Below, piece after piece: positions 25,267 to 33,808 of a stretch of 64,000 nucleotides of DNA. Origin of the DNA: Streptomyces vinaceus (lineage in GTDB: Bacteria; Actinomycetota; Actinomycetes; Streptomycetales; Streptomycetaceae); assembly GCF_008704935.1 (NCBI RefSeq), contig NZ_CP023692.1, forward strand, positions 3,943,501-4,007,500. The letters run 5' to 3'. The notes below the pieces were generated by a model. It had not been told where the DNA came from and did not search any database. It saw nothing but the letters and a program-made list of their open reading frames with translations. Position numbers and translations under genes: made by a program. Positions within the stretch are counted from its first letter, which is position 1. Each line of letters begins with the position of its first letter.

Positions 25267-26583
25267 TCAGGCGGCGACGGGCTGGCGCAGGCGGGCGCGC
25301 AGGTCGCGGTGGATGGTGTCGGCCTTGGCGGCCATCTGGCTGAAGGAGGTGGCGCTGCCGATGCCGTGCCGCCATTCGGTGAGTCCGTCGAGGTAGACGC
25401 CGACCTCGCAGTCCCCGGTGGTACGGGCGCGGTAGGCGCGGGTGACCTCGGGGCGGCCCTGCGCGTCCAGGCGCAGGTGGGGGACGAAGGCGGCGAGCTG
25501 CCGGGGCAGGGCGGCCTCGCGGTAGCCGGTGCAGACGATGACGGCGTCGGCCTCGATGAGGCCGCTCTCGCCCGTGAAGACCTCCGCGGTGCGCAGCCGC
25601 ACCCGCCCGTCCGGGGTCAGGCCGACGTCGGTCGTCTCGGTGCGCTTGTGCATGTGCAGGCGCTGCCGGCCGGTGAACCGGTCCTGGTAGACGGCCTGGT
25701 AGAGGGCGGTGGACACGTCGGGGTCCACGGCCGCGTAGTTGGTGGCGCGGGCCTGGTCCAGGGCGCGTTCGCGCTGCTCGCCTTCGAGGCCGTAGAAGTA
25801 GTCGGTCTCGTCGGGGAAGTACACCTCGTTGCTGAAGTGTCCGAGCTCGTACATCCGGAAGCCCGCGTGCCGCACCACCGAGTGGATCTCGGCGTCCGGG
25901 TGCTGGGCGGCCAGGTGCAGGACGATCTCGCCCGCGGTCTGTCCGGCGCCGATGACGGCGATGCTGCGCAGCGGGCGCTCGCCCAGGGCGGCCAGACCCG
26001 GCAGCAGCTTCGAGGCGTGGAAGACCCGCTCGCCCAGGTGCGGCCGGAACAGCTCCGGTACGTATGCCTCGTGGCCGGTGGCGAGCGCGATGTTGCGGCC
26101 CTCCACGGTGTGCAGGGAGCCGTCGCGGGTGTCGCGGGAGAGCACGCGGGCGGTGCGGACGCGGCCGTCGGCACCGGTGACGGGCTCGACGCTCAGCACC
26201 TCGCGGTGGTAGTCGACGGGGCCGCGGACCTGGCGGGCGGCCCACTGCACGTAGTCCGACCACTCCAGGCGGCTGACGTAGCCGCCCATCAGCGTGAACG
26301 GGTAGAAACGGCCGCTCTGCTGGAGGTAGTGGGGGAAGGTGAAGCGGGAGCGGGCGTCGCGCGGGGTGGCGAAGTCGCGCAGGAAGTGGTGCTGGATGTC
26401 GGTGCCGGGCAGGACCAGGTTCGGCTGCCAGGCGGAGTCGGCGGCCTTCTCCAGGTAGCGGGCGGCCAGCGGGGCGGCGCCGGTGGCGTCGTCGTGGTCC
26501 TCGACGGCTGCGGCGAGCGCGATCCCGGAGGGGCCGAAGCCGGCCACCACCAGGTCCTGGACCTCGGTGTCGTGGGTGGTCAT
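25267..26583 (-). CDS. Flavin N-hydroxylase (lysine/ornithine type) 1
   Basis: 438 residues of the SidA/IucD/PvdA class: FAD motif VVAGFGPSGIALA (residues 12-24), NADPH motif AVIGAGQTAGEIVLHL and the late ATGxR-type CTGYREA. It should convert the side-chain amine of a diamino acid to the hydroxylamine using NADPH and O2. GFGPSG differs from the GFGPAN of the second copy, hinting at another substrate. Its ATG overlaps the aminotransferase stop (TGATG), and the cupin gene follows directly, so it is the best candidate to supply the hydroxylamine for N-N bond formation. Confidence 0.88.
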   Translation of the reverse strand: MTTHDTEVQDLVVAGFGPSGIALAAAVEDHDDATGAAPLAARYLEKAADSAWQPNLVLPGTDIQHHFLRDFATPRDARSRFTFPHYLQQSGRFYPFTLMGGYVSRLEWSDYVQWAARQVRGPVDYHREVLSVEPVTGADGRVRTARVLSRDTRDGSLHTVEGRNIALATGHEAYVPELFRPHLGERVFHASKLLPGLAALGERPLRSIAVIGAGQTAGEIVLHLAAQHPDAEIHSVVRHAGFRMYELGHFSNEVYFPDETDYFYGLEGEQRERALDQARATNYAAVDPDVSTALYQAVYQDRFTGRQRLHMHKRTETTDVGLTPDGRVRLRTAEVFTGESGLIEADAVIVCTGYREAALPRQLAAFVPHLRLDAQGRPEVTRAYRARTTGDCEVGVYLDGLTEWRHGIGSATSFSQMAAKADTIHRDLRARLRQPVAA

Positions 26584-27995
26584 CAGGCATCCGCCGCCGT
26601 CGTCAGGCCGAGCGCGGCCAGGGCCGCGGTCAGGGACTCGCGGATGATCCGGCCGGCCTGGTCGATCTCGCGGGCCGAGCAGTTCAGCGGCGGCAACATG
26701 CGCACGACGCAGTCGTCGCGGCCGCCGAGCTCGATGATCAGGCCGCGGCTGACGGCCTCCCACTGGACCTGCTTCGCCAGCTGGTCGGCGGGCAGCCCGG
26801 TGTGCGGATCGGTCAGCTCGACACCGGTCATCAGGCCGAGTCCGCGTACGTCGGCCACGTACGGGGTGAGCTCGCGCAGGCCCTGGAGGTGGACCATCAG
26901 CTGGTCGGCGCGGGCCCGGACGTTCTCCAGGACGCGCTCGCGCTTGACGACCTTCATGGTGGCGACGCCGGCGGCGAAGGCGGGCTGGTTGCCGCGGAAC
27001 GTGCCGGAGTGGGCGCCGGGCTTCCAGACGTCCAGCTTCTCGTCGTAGAGGATCACGGAGGCCGGCAGGCCCATGCCGGACAGGGCCTTGGAGGCGCACA
27101 CGACATCGGGCTCGATGCCGTACTGCTCGAAGGCGAACCAGGTGCCGGTGCGGCCGCAGCCGCTCTGCACCTCGTCGACGATGAGCGGGATGCCGAGCCT
27201 GCGCGTGACCTCGCGGATCCGCTGGACGAACTCGACCTCGGCGGGGATGACCCCGCCCTCCCCCTGCACCAGCTCCATGATCACGGCGGCGGGCAGGGTG
27301 ATCCCCCCGTTGACGTCGGTCAGCGCCTTCTCCAGGAACGCGGCGCAGTTGACCTGGCAGATGTCCCGCTTCAGGCCGAGCGGGCAGTTGTGGCAGTTGG
27401 AGTACGGGAAGAAGTGCACGCCCGGCATCCGGCCGCGGACCGGCTCCTTCTGCTCGACGAGCCCGGTGACGCTCAGCGCGGCCAGTGTCGCCCCGTGGAA
27501 CCCGCCCTGGAAGGTGATGATCTCCTCGCGGCCGGTGGCGGTCTTGCACAGCTTGAGCGCGGCGTCGACGGCGTTGGCGCCGGTCGGCCCGCAGAAGTGG
27601 ATCCGGGTGCGCTCGCGCATCGGCTCCGGCAGCATCCCGATGGTCAGCTCGGTGAACTCGTCCTTGACCGGGGTGGGGAAGTCCAGCCCGTGCACGAACT
27701 CGTCGAGCTGGCGGTGGGCGGCGGCCAGCGGCTCGGGGTGGTTGTGGCCCAGGGAGAGCACCCCGGCGCCGCTGAGGAAGTCGAGGAAGACGTTGCCGTC
27801 GAGGTCCTCCACGTACGAGCCCTTGCCGCGGCGGACCGCCATCGGCAGCTTGCGCGGGTAGGAACGGGAGTTGGACTCGCGGCCGGCCTGGCGGTCGAGC
27901 AGCTCGGCGCTGCGCGGACCGGGCAGCGGGCCGGTGATCACGGGGGCGGTGTAGACCTGCGGGGCCGCGACCGGGGTGTCGATGGTGGCAGTCAT
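26583..27995 (-). CDS. Class III aminotransferase, diaminobutyrate type
   Basis: 470 residues, PLP-dependent fold type I. It resembles diaminobutyrate-2-oxoglutarate aminotransferases: GPTGANAVDAALKLCKTATG, FQGGFHGATLAAL, LIVDEVQSGCGRTG, and the PLP lysine in ASKALSGMGLP. It probably makes L-2,4-diaminobutyrate from aspartate semialdehyde and glutamate, as in siderophore clusters. The inserted Cys-rich stretch NCHNCPLGLKRDICQVNC is notable and resembles that of other DABA transaminases. It may feed one of the two N-hydroxylases or a ligase. Confidence 0.88.
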   Translation of the reverse strand: MTATIDTPVAAPQVYTAPVITGPLPGPRSAELLDRQAGRESNSRSYPRKLPMAVRRGKGSYVEDLDGNVFLDFLSGAGVLSLGHNHPEPLAAAHRQLDEFVHGLDFPTPVKDEFTELTIGMLPEPMRERTRIHFCGPTGANAVDAALKLCKTATGREEIITFQGGFHGATLAALSVTGLVEQKEPVRGRMPGVHFFPYSNCHNCPLGLKRDICQVNCAAFLEKALTDVNGGITLPAAVIMELVQGEGGVIPAEVEFVQRIREVTRRLGIPLIVDEVQSGCGRTGTWFAFEQYGIEPDVVCASKALSGMGLPASVILYDEKLDVWKPGAHSGTFRGNQPAFAAGVATMKVVKRERVLENVRARADQLMVHLQGLRELTPYVADVRGLGLMTGVELTDPHTGLPADQLAKQVQWEAVSRGLIIELGGRDDCVVRMLPPLNCSAREIDQAGRIIRESLTAALAALGLTTAADA

Positions 27996-28015
27996 GGGGA
28001 ACGGGACCTTTCCGG

Positions 28016-29359
28016 TCAGGCGGCGGCGAGTACGGCGCTGCGGTCGGCGGCGGTGGTGGCGGCGCCGGTCAGGCGGGCGGTCAGGGCGTCGGTGAGGGTC
28101 GCGGCGCGCAGCGACAGGAGGCTGAAGGAGCCCGCGTCGCCGATGCCGTGGCTGGACTCGCACAGACCGTTCAGGAAGAGCGGCGGGGTGCCGTCGGCGA
28201 CGGGTTCGAGCGCGTAGTCGACGGACACCTGGAGGCGGCCGTCCGGCTCGGTGGCGAAGAGCTCCGCGAGCGGGGCCATCAGCGGCGGGCACAACTCCTC
28301 GTGCGGGCCGGGGCCCATGTTGCGGAAGCCGGTGGCGAGGACCGCGAAGTCCACGGTCTCGCTGACGCGCTCACCCGTGGTCCGCTCCAGGAAGTCCAGG
28401 GCGATCCGGTCCCCGCCCGCCGGGGCGACGCCCACGGCCTCGTGGTTGCCGCGGACGAACACCTTCTGGTCGCCGTCGAGCTCCTGCTCGTACATGGTCA
28501 TGTAGAGGTCGCGCAGCACGTCGCCGTCGGCGGAGGAGTAGTTCGTGCCGTGCATGTAGGCGTCCAGGGCCTTCTTGCCCTCGCGGGAGGCCTGGAAGTA
28601 GTACTCGGTGAACTCGGGGAAGTAGCCCTCCTCGCTGAAGGGGCTGGTGTCCTTCAGGCGCAGTGAGTGCGAGCGCGTGTACGTGGTCACCTTGGCCCGA
28701 GGGAAGCGGCGGTGCAGGTCGAGGGCGAGCTCGACGGCGCTCTGGCTGCCGCCGATGACGGCCACCGACTCGGGGGCGCGCCCCTCGCCGGCCAGCTCCG
28801 CCAGCTTCGGCAGGTACTGGGTCAGGTGGAAGATCCGCGGGGTGCGCAGCGTGTCGTACGGGGCCGGCACGTAGGGGGTGCGGCCCGGACCCATCACCAG
28901 CGTGCGGCCGAGGTAGCGGCTGCCCGACATGGTGGTGACCTCGTAGAGGCGCTCGCCGAACTCCTCGACGACCTCCACGCGGGCCGCCCGCTGGTTGCAG
29001 TCGACCAGGTGCGAGAAGAACCCGGCGGCCCAGCGGATGTACCCGGCGTACTCCTTGCGCAGCGGGAACTCCGAGGGGAGGTTGAGGTGGCGCAGGAGCC
29101 GGCCCTGCTCGTGCAGGTAGTTCAGGAAGGTGTAGCGGCTGCGCGGGTTGCGCAGGGTCACCAGGTCGCGGCTCGGGTGGTTCTGGATGTCGGAGCCGTC
29201 CAGCAGCATCCCGGGCTGCCACTCGGGGCTCGGGCGGGCCTCCAGGAAGCGTGCCGTCAGCGGCGATTCGCGCTCCTCCAGGGCGATCGCCAGGGCCAGG
29301 TTCGCCGGGCCGAAGCCGATGCCCAGGATGTCGTGGACGGGAGTCGTGCTCGCGCTCAT
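28016..29359 (-). CDS. Flavin N-hydroxylase (lysine/ornithine type) 2
   Basis: 447 residues, canonical IucD/PvdA-like: GIGFGPANLALAIA (residues 13-26), SDIQNHPSRDLVTLRNPRS substrate/FAD region, NADPH motif AVIGGSQSAVELALDL and the C-terminal LATGFRN. It catalyses N-hydroxylation of an omega-amino group. The start overlaps the solute-binding-protein stop by 4 bp. Together with the first copy, the cluster hydroxylates two different amines, or one copy is dedicated to diaminobutyrate. Confidence 0.9.
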   Translation of the reverse strand: MSASTTPVHDILGIGFGPANLALAIALEERESPLTARFLEARPSPEWQPGMLLDGSDIQNHPSRDLVTLRNPRSRYTFLNYLHEQGRLLRHLNLPSEFPLRKEYAGYIRWAAGFFSHLVDCNQRAARVEVVEEFGERLYEVTTMSGSRYLGRTLVMGPGRTPYVPAPYDTLRTPRIFHLTQYLPKLAELAGEGRAPESVAVIGGSQSAVELALDLHRRFPRAKVTTYTRSHSLRLKDTSPFSEEGYFPEFTEYYFQASREGKKALDAYMHGTNYSSADGDVLRDLYMTMYEQELDGDQKVFVRGNHEAVGVAPAGGDRIALDFLERTTGERVSETVDFAVLATGFRNMGPGPHEELCPPLMAPLAELFATEPDGRLQVSVDYALEPVADGTPPLFLNGLCESSHGIGDAGSFSLLSLRAATLTDALTARLTGAATTAADRSAVLAAA

Positions 29360-30879
29360 CGGGTGGTCTTCCTTGCCTTGACAGTGGTGAGGGTGGGGTT
29401 TCCGTCGAAGTCGATGCGCAGGCCGGTGATCCGGTCGGCGGCGTGGACCCGCTGGTCGGTCCGGTACCAGAGCGGGATCAGCGCCAGGTCCGCCATCGCG
29501 GTACGGTCCGCGCGGCGCCAGGCGTCGGCGCGTTCGGCGGGGTCCGTCGAGGCCCGGGCGTGCGCCACGAGGGCGTCGAACTCCGGGTTCACGTAGCGGC
29601 CTTCGTTGTCGCCGTGGGCGGTGCCCTCGGCGTCGGGCGCCGTGCACGAGGAGTGCAGCAGCGGGAAGAGCATGTTGTCGGGGGTCGGGTAGTCGCAGGC
29701 CCAGCCGGCCCGGCAGAACCCTGCCGCCGCGATCGAGGTCCGGTGGTCGACCAGACCGCGGGCGTCGGTGCGCAGCAGCTCGATCCGCCAGCCCAGGACC
29801 TCCTCCAGGCCGCGGGCCAGCGCCTTGACCCAGTCGTCGTGCCCGGCGCCGGTGTTGTAGGCGAACTCGACGCGGCTGCCGGGCCCCAAACCTGCCCGCA
29901 GGGCCGCGGCTCGGGCCCGCTCGGGGTCGTACGCCGACCAGCCGGAGTCCGGGTCGTCGGCGCTCAGCTCCGCGAGGGGGGTGTGGGCCTTGCCGAACCA
30001 GGGGGAGAGCAGGGAGTGGGCCGCGCTGCGCCGACCCTGGAAGTAGGTGTCGATCAGCCCCTGGCGGTCGATGGCCGCGGACAGGGCCCGGCGGGCGTCC
30101 AGCGACTCCATCGGCGCCTGGTGGCAGAAGGGGATCAGGTAGAAGAGCCCGGCGCCCTCCTGTTCCAGGAAGCCGTCCTGGGCCGCCGCCTCGGCGGTGC
30201 GCGCCGGGGGGATCCGGGCGTAGTCGTAGACGCCGGCCAGGAAGCGCTCGTACTCGTCGTCCAGGCCGGTGACCGCGTCGAGGATGTCGATGTGCACCTC
30301 GCGGACCTCGGGCGCGGGCCCCGCCCACAGGTCGTTGCGCTCCAGCCGGATCGCCACCCCGTGCTCCCAGGGGCCGGCCATCTTGAACGGGCCGTTGCCG
30401 ACCGGGAGGTCGTTGTACCCGGGGTTCAGCGCCGGGCCGGCGCACTCGGGCACGGGGCTGAAGATCGGCTGGAGGGTCTTCAGGTCGAACTGCACGTCCG
30501 GCTCCGACAGTTCGACCACCAGGGTGGTCTCGTCGACCGCCGTGAAGGAGCGCACGCCCGCCAGGTGGTAGGCGGTCTCCGTGTTCGCCTCGGGGTCCAG
30601 CGCCCGCTTCCAGCCGCGTACGAAGCTGTGCGCGGTGACCGGCTCGCCGTTGCTGAAGACCGTGCCGGCGCGCAGCGTGAAGGTCCAGGTGGTGGCGGTC
30701 GGGTCGCTCTCCCAGGACCGGGCGGTGGCCGGGATCAGCGCGCCGTCTTCGTCGAGGGCGAGGAGTCCGGTGAACAGGGCCTTGCAGACGAGAATGCCCT
30801 CCCCCTCCTGGGCCTTGTACGGGTCGATGGCGGTGGGCTCCGTGATTCCCATCCGGAACACGGGGTCGTTGGCGTGCAC
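29356..30879 (-). CDS. ABC-type peptide-binding protein, no signal peptide
   Basis: 507 residues of the SBP_bac_5 (DppA/OppA) fold, e.g. WTFTLRAGTVFSNGEPVTAHSF and PVGNGPFKM. The GTG start at 30879 has GGAAAGAG 6 nt upstream and gives VHANDPVFRMGITEP, with no signal peptide and no lipobox. Upstream codons to 30939 also encode none, and no permease or ATPase genes accompany it. So it may be a cytosolic binding or enzyme-like protein of the pathway rather than an uptake component. Two parS sites lie in its leader. Confidence 0.82.
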   Translation of the reverse strand: MHANDPVFRMGITEPTAIDPYKAQEGEGILVCKALFTGLLALDEDGALIPATARSWESDPTATTWTFTLRAGTVFSNGEPVTAHSFVRGWKRALDPEANTETAYHLAGVRSFTAVDETTLVVELSEPDVQFDLKTLQPIFSPVPECAGPALNPGYNDLPVGNGPFKMAGPWEHGVAIRLERNDLWAGPAPEVREVHIDILDAVTGLDDEYERFLAGVYDYARIPPARTAEAAAQDGFLEQEGAGLFYLIPFCHQAPMESLDARRALSAAIDRQGLIDTYFQGRRSAAHSLLSPWFGKAHTPLAELSADDPDSGWSAYDPERARAAALRAGLGPGSRVEFAYNTGAGHDDWVKALARGLEEVLGWRIELLRTDARGLVDHRTSIAAAGFCRAGWACDYPTPDNMLFPLLHSSCTAPDAEGTAHGDNEGRYVNPEFDALVAHARASTDPAERADAWRRADRTAMADLALIPLWYRTDQRVHAADRITGLRIDFDGNPTLTTVKARKTTR

Positions 30880-30931
30880 GTGGGGCTCTTTCCGCGGTCG
30901 GTGAAGTGTGGAGTGCGTGGACGGCGGCCGA

Positions 30932-30947
30932 TGTTTCACGTGAAACA
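30932..30947. other. parS site 1
   Basis: TGTTTCACGTGAAACA contains the perfect 14-bp palindrome GTTTCACGTGAAAC, identical to the Streptomyces ParB-binding consensus. It is located in the leader of the solute-binding-protein gene. Confidence 0.88.
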
Positions 30948-30972
30948 GGCGAAGTCCCGGACATCGGGCGAC

Positions 30973-30986
30973 GTTTCACGTGAAAC
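30973..30986. other. parS site 2
   Basis: A second perfect GTTTCACGTGAAAC, 40 bp from the first (centre to centre, close to four helical turns), in the 133-bp gap between the ATP-grasp and solute-binding-protein genes. Origin-proximal parS arrays are known in Streptomyces. Confidence 0.88.
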
Positions 30987-31012
30987 ATCGCCACGGGCGG
31001 GGTGCGCAGCGG

Positions 31013-32293
31013 TCAGGCCGCCGGTACGACGACCACGTCGAGCCGCTCGTCCAGATCGGCGGCGATGCGCTCCACCCGGTCGATGTCGGCGGCGCTCCGG
31101 TAGGGCGCGGCCACCGCGAGCGAGCCGGCGATCTCGTACCAGCCCTCGGGGGCGCGCCGCAGCCGGTCCCCCGGCTTGGAGGCGGGGATGTACGAGCGAA
31201 AGTGCGGGGAGTGCGTCGCGTCGCCGGGGTTGTTGCGGACGAGGGTCCCGGTCCGGTACGCGAACTTGATGCAGGTGGCGGCCCGCGGGGCCGCGGCCCG
31301 CAGCACCTCGCCGTCCAGGAGCGCGCCCAGGGCGGAGGCGTCGTCCCCGGCCAGTACGGCCTTGGCGTAGAGGCGGACCGCGTCGATGCCGTGGACCTCG
31401 CGCAGGTTGCGGTAGTTCTGGCCGCCGCTCATGCGGGTGGCGAACTCCACGACCCGGTAACGGCCCTCGGAGTCCTGCCGGAACTCGGCGTTGAACAGGC
31501 AGTGCCGCACGCCCAGCCCCGCCACGATGCCCTCGGCGACCGCGACCAGCTCCGGCTCCTCCTCCGGGGTGCGGAACGGGAGGGTGTAGAAGTCCTCCTC
31601 GAAGTACGGGCCGGGCATCTGCATCTTGTTGGTGACGCCGACCAGGTGGAAGGCCCCGTCCAGGACCACCCCGTCGAGGGTGACCTCCTTGCCCGGGAGG
31701 AACTCCTCCAGGAGCGCGATCTCGGGGCCGTCGCTGGGGAAGTAGCCGCCCCACTCCTCGGCGAGGCGGGCCACGTCGGTCAGCGCCCGTTCCAGCTCGG
31801 CGCGGTCACGGACCAGGCTGACGCCGATACTGGCGGCCAGCGCGCTCGGCTTGACGATGAACGGGTACGTGAAGGCCTCGGCGGCGGCGAGACCGGCCTC
31901 GACCCCGGTCACCCCGGCGAACTTCGGGCCCGGCAGGCCGTGCCGCTCCAGGAAGGAGCGCTGGAGCTGTTTGTCGCGGGAGATCAGATCGGCCTCGGGC
32001 CGCGGCCAGGCATGCCCCAGAAGCTGGTTGACCCGGGAGGTGACGGCGATGTCGCTGTCGTAGAAGGTGATCGCCGAGGCGATGCCCAGCCGGCGGGCCG
32101 CGGTCGCGCAGAACTCGGCGAGCTCCGCCCCCTCCAGCGCTTCCGGGATCGGTACGACGTTGGCGAAGCGGCCGTCGTCGGCGGCCTGCGCGACCCGGGT
32201 CGCCAGGTGGATCTCCAGCCCCATCCGCTCCAGGGTTTCGATGTGCTCGCGGTGCCACGCGTACGTGTTCCGCATGATCAGCAGGATCTTCAT
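31013..32293 (-). CDS. ATP-grasp ligase 1
   Basis: 426 residues. The N-terminal Rossmann-like part (MKILLIMRNTYAWHREHIET) is followed by the ATP-grasp domain: PFIVKPSALAASIGVSLV with the nucleotide lysine, EEFLPGKEVTLDG and the Mg-binding FNAEFRQD. Such enzymes make amide bonds through acyl phosphates, often dipeptides in small-molecule clusters. The start overlaps the second ATP-grasp stop by 4 bp. Probably couples the hydrazine- or hydroxylamine-bearing amino acid to another amino acid; substrates unknown. Confidence 0.85.
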   Translation of the reverse strand: MKILLIMRNTYAWHREHIETLERMGLEIHLATRVAQAADDGRFANVVPIPEALEGAELAEFCATAARRLGIASAITFYDSDIAVTSRVNQLLGHAWPRPEADLISRDKQLQRSFLERHGLPGPKFAGVTGVEAGLAAAEAFTYPFIVKPSALAASIGVSLVRDRAELERALTDVARLAEEWGGYFPSDGPEIALLEEFLPGKEVTLDGVVLDGAFHLVGVTNKMQMPGPYFEEDFYTLPFRTPEEEPELVAVAEGIVAGLGVRHCLFNAEFRQDSEGRYRVVEFATRMSGGQNYRNLREVHGIDAVRLYAKAVLAGDDASALGALLDGEVLRAAAPRAATCIKFAYRTGTLVRNNPGDATHSPHFRSYIPASKPGDRLRRAPEGWYEIAGSLAVAAPYRSAADIDRVERIAADLDERLDVVVVPAA

Positions 32294-33561
32294 GACGCGG
32301 TCTTTCCGTGGGAGTCGTTCAGAGGGGTGGTGACGACGGTGACCTTCTCGGTGAGCCGCTCGGCCGTGGCGACGGCGGCCTCGGTGTCCGCCCCGGTGAC
32401 CAGCACCTGGCCGACCCGGTCCCAGTTGCCGCGCAGCTCCCCGACGGTGTCGCCGGGCCGCACGGTGGTCTCGACGTCGATGACGTCATCGAGGGCCCTG
32501 GCCTCGTCCGCGCCCTGGATCTCCACGACCCTGCCCGGCTCGGCGGACAGGAAGCGGGTGGCCGCCGCGTGGCGGGGCACGGGGCGCTCGGTGAGGGCCG
32601 GGACCAGCCCGAACTGCCAGGCCACGATCCACTCTTCGAGGTCGATGCCGTAGGCGGAGTCCAGCAGGTCGAAGATCCGGTCGCCGCCCATGCGGTTGTG
32701 GCTCTCGATGATCTGCGGACCCGTCGGGGACAGCCGCAGCTCGGTGTGGGCGGCCCCGTCGGTCAGGCCCATCGCGTCCAGGAAGCGGGCGACGGCCTCC
32801 TCGACGCGCCGCTCGTCCGCCGGGTCGAGGCGGGCCGGCAGTGCGTGACCGAGCTCGATGAACCCGCCTCCGGTGAGCTTCTCGGTCACCGCGAGGACGA
32901 TGTGCCGGCCGGCGAACGAGAAGCTCTCGACGCTGTACTCGGGGCCGGCGATGTACTGCTCGGCGATGAACCGGCCGATGGTGAAGAACGCGCCCCACTG
33001 GAGGTCGGTCCGGGCCCGCAGGGCCTCCACCCCGGCCCACGCCTCGGCGGCCTGCTCCGGCCCGTCGATGCGTACGACGCCCAGGCTGGCGGTGGCGTCC
33101 ACGGGCTTGAGCACGAACGGGTAGCCGTGCTCCGCGCCGAAGGCGGTCAGCGCCTCGACACCGTCGACCTCGGCCGCGGCCACCGACAGGGCCCGCACCT
33201 CCGGGGACGGGGACGCGGCCAGGTGGCGGCGCATCGCGTGCTTGTCGCGCAGCAGCTCGGCGACCTCCTCGGAGGTGTTGCCGAGACCCAGGTGGTCGCT
33301 GATCCGGCCGGCCGGGACCAGGCCCGGCTCGGTGATCGAGGCGACCCGGGTGAACCCGTACGCCTGCTGCGCGGCCTCCACCAGAGGACGGGTGACGTCC
33401 CAGTCGGTGTAGTCGGCGATGAGGACGGCCTCGGCCAGCTCGGCGGCCTCGGGCACGAACTGGTCCTTGTGCTGGATCAGCACGAAGCGGATTCCGAGGG
33501 CCGCCGCCTTGCGCAGCGTCTGTATCCGTCCGCCGACGACGAGAAGCATGTGTTCGGTCAT
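32290..33561 (-). CDS. ATP-grasp ligase 2
   Basis: 423 residues, distinct from ligase 1: N-terminal MLLVVGGRIQTLRKAAALGI, ATP-grasp lysine loop FVLKPVDATASLGVVRI, EYSVESFSFAGRHIVLAVTEK and the metal-binding IIESHNRMGGDRI. It resembles L-amino-acid ligases and carboxylate-amine ligases. First gene of the 12-gene leftward operon. The start ATG at 33561 is 46 bp from the nearest GGGCTGGCACAA copy. Confidence 0.86.
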   Translation of the reverse strand: MTEHMLLVVGGRIQTLRKAAALGIRFVLIQHKDQFVPEAAELAEAVLIADYTDWDVTRPLVEAAQQAYGFTRVASITEPGLVPAGRISDHLGLGNTSEEVAELLRDKHAMRRHLAASPSPEVRALSVAAAEVDGVEALTAFGAEHGYPFVLKPVDATASLGVVRIDGPEQAAEAWAGVEALRARTDLQWGAFFTIGRFIAEQYIAGPEYSVESFSFAGRHIVLAVTEKLTGGGFIELGHALPARLDPADERRVEEAVARFLDAMGLTDGAAHTELRLSPTGPQIIESHNRMGGDRIFDLLDSAYGIDLEEWIVAWQFGLVPALTERPVPRHAAATRFLSAEPGRVVEIQGADEARALDDVIDVETTVRPGDTVGELRGNWDRVGQVLVTGADTEAAVATAERLTEKVTVVTTPLNDSHGKTAS

Positions 33562-33808
33562 GGCCAGAACACTGCAGCAGAATTCCGGACCGGGAAATGG
33601 ATTCGGGCTGGCACAAGAGTGCCCGGCACGAATGACGCAGCGGCCGCCTTCGAGTGATCTTGAATCGGGTCTCGTCGAGGCGCCCGGGCAGGAATGTGCC
33701 AGCCCCGTTTGTGCCAGCCCTCAGCCCTGGGCAGGGCCTTGACCGGCGGGTTTCATGGTGGACGCCACCGCATCCGTGATGCATCCCCCGATCCAGAAGG
33801 AGCCCCCC
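33562..33808. promoter_or_regulatory. Divergent cluster promoter with three shared motifs
   Basis: The gap between ATP-grasp ligase 2 and the MFS gene holds GCTGGCAC at 33607-33614 and two inverse copies, GTGCCAGC, at 33696-33703 and 33711-33718 (15 bp apart). Extended consensus is GGGCTGGCACAA. The same element is at the peptide/regulator locus. The layout fits one regulator controlling both cluster arms. Confidence 0.65.

Noticed and set aside
30932..30986. Operator of a cluster-specific regulator instead of parS
   Set aside because: The palindrome is identical to the known Streptomyces parS consensus in both copies. A local operator role is a less economical explanation.
19739..33561. Hydroxamate siderophore cluster
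   Set aside because: N-hydroxylases and a DABA aminotransferase suggest it, but there is no NIS synthetase, NRPS or siderophore acyltransferase. The cupin/MetRS-like pair and ATP-grasp ligases point elsewhere.
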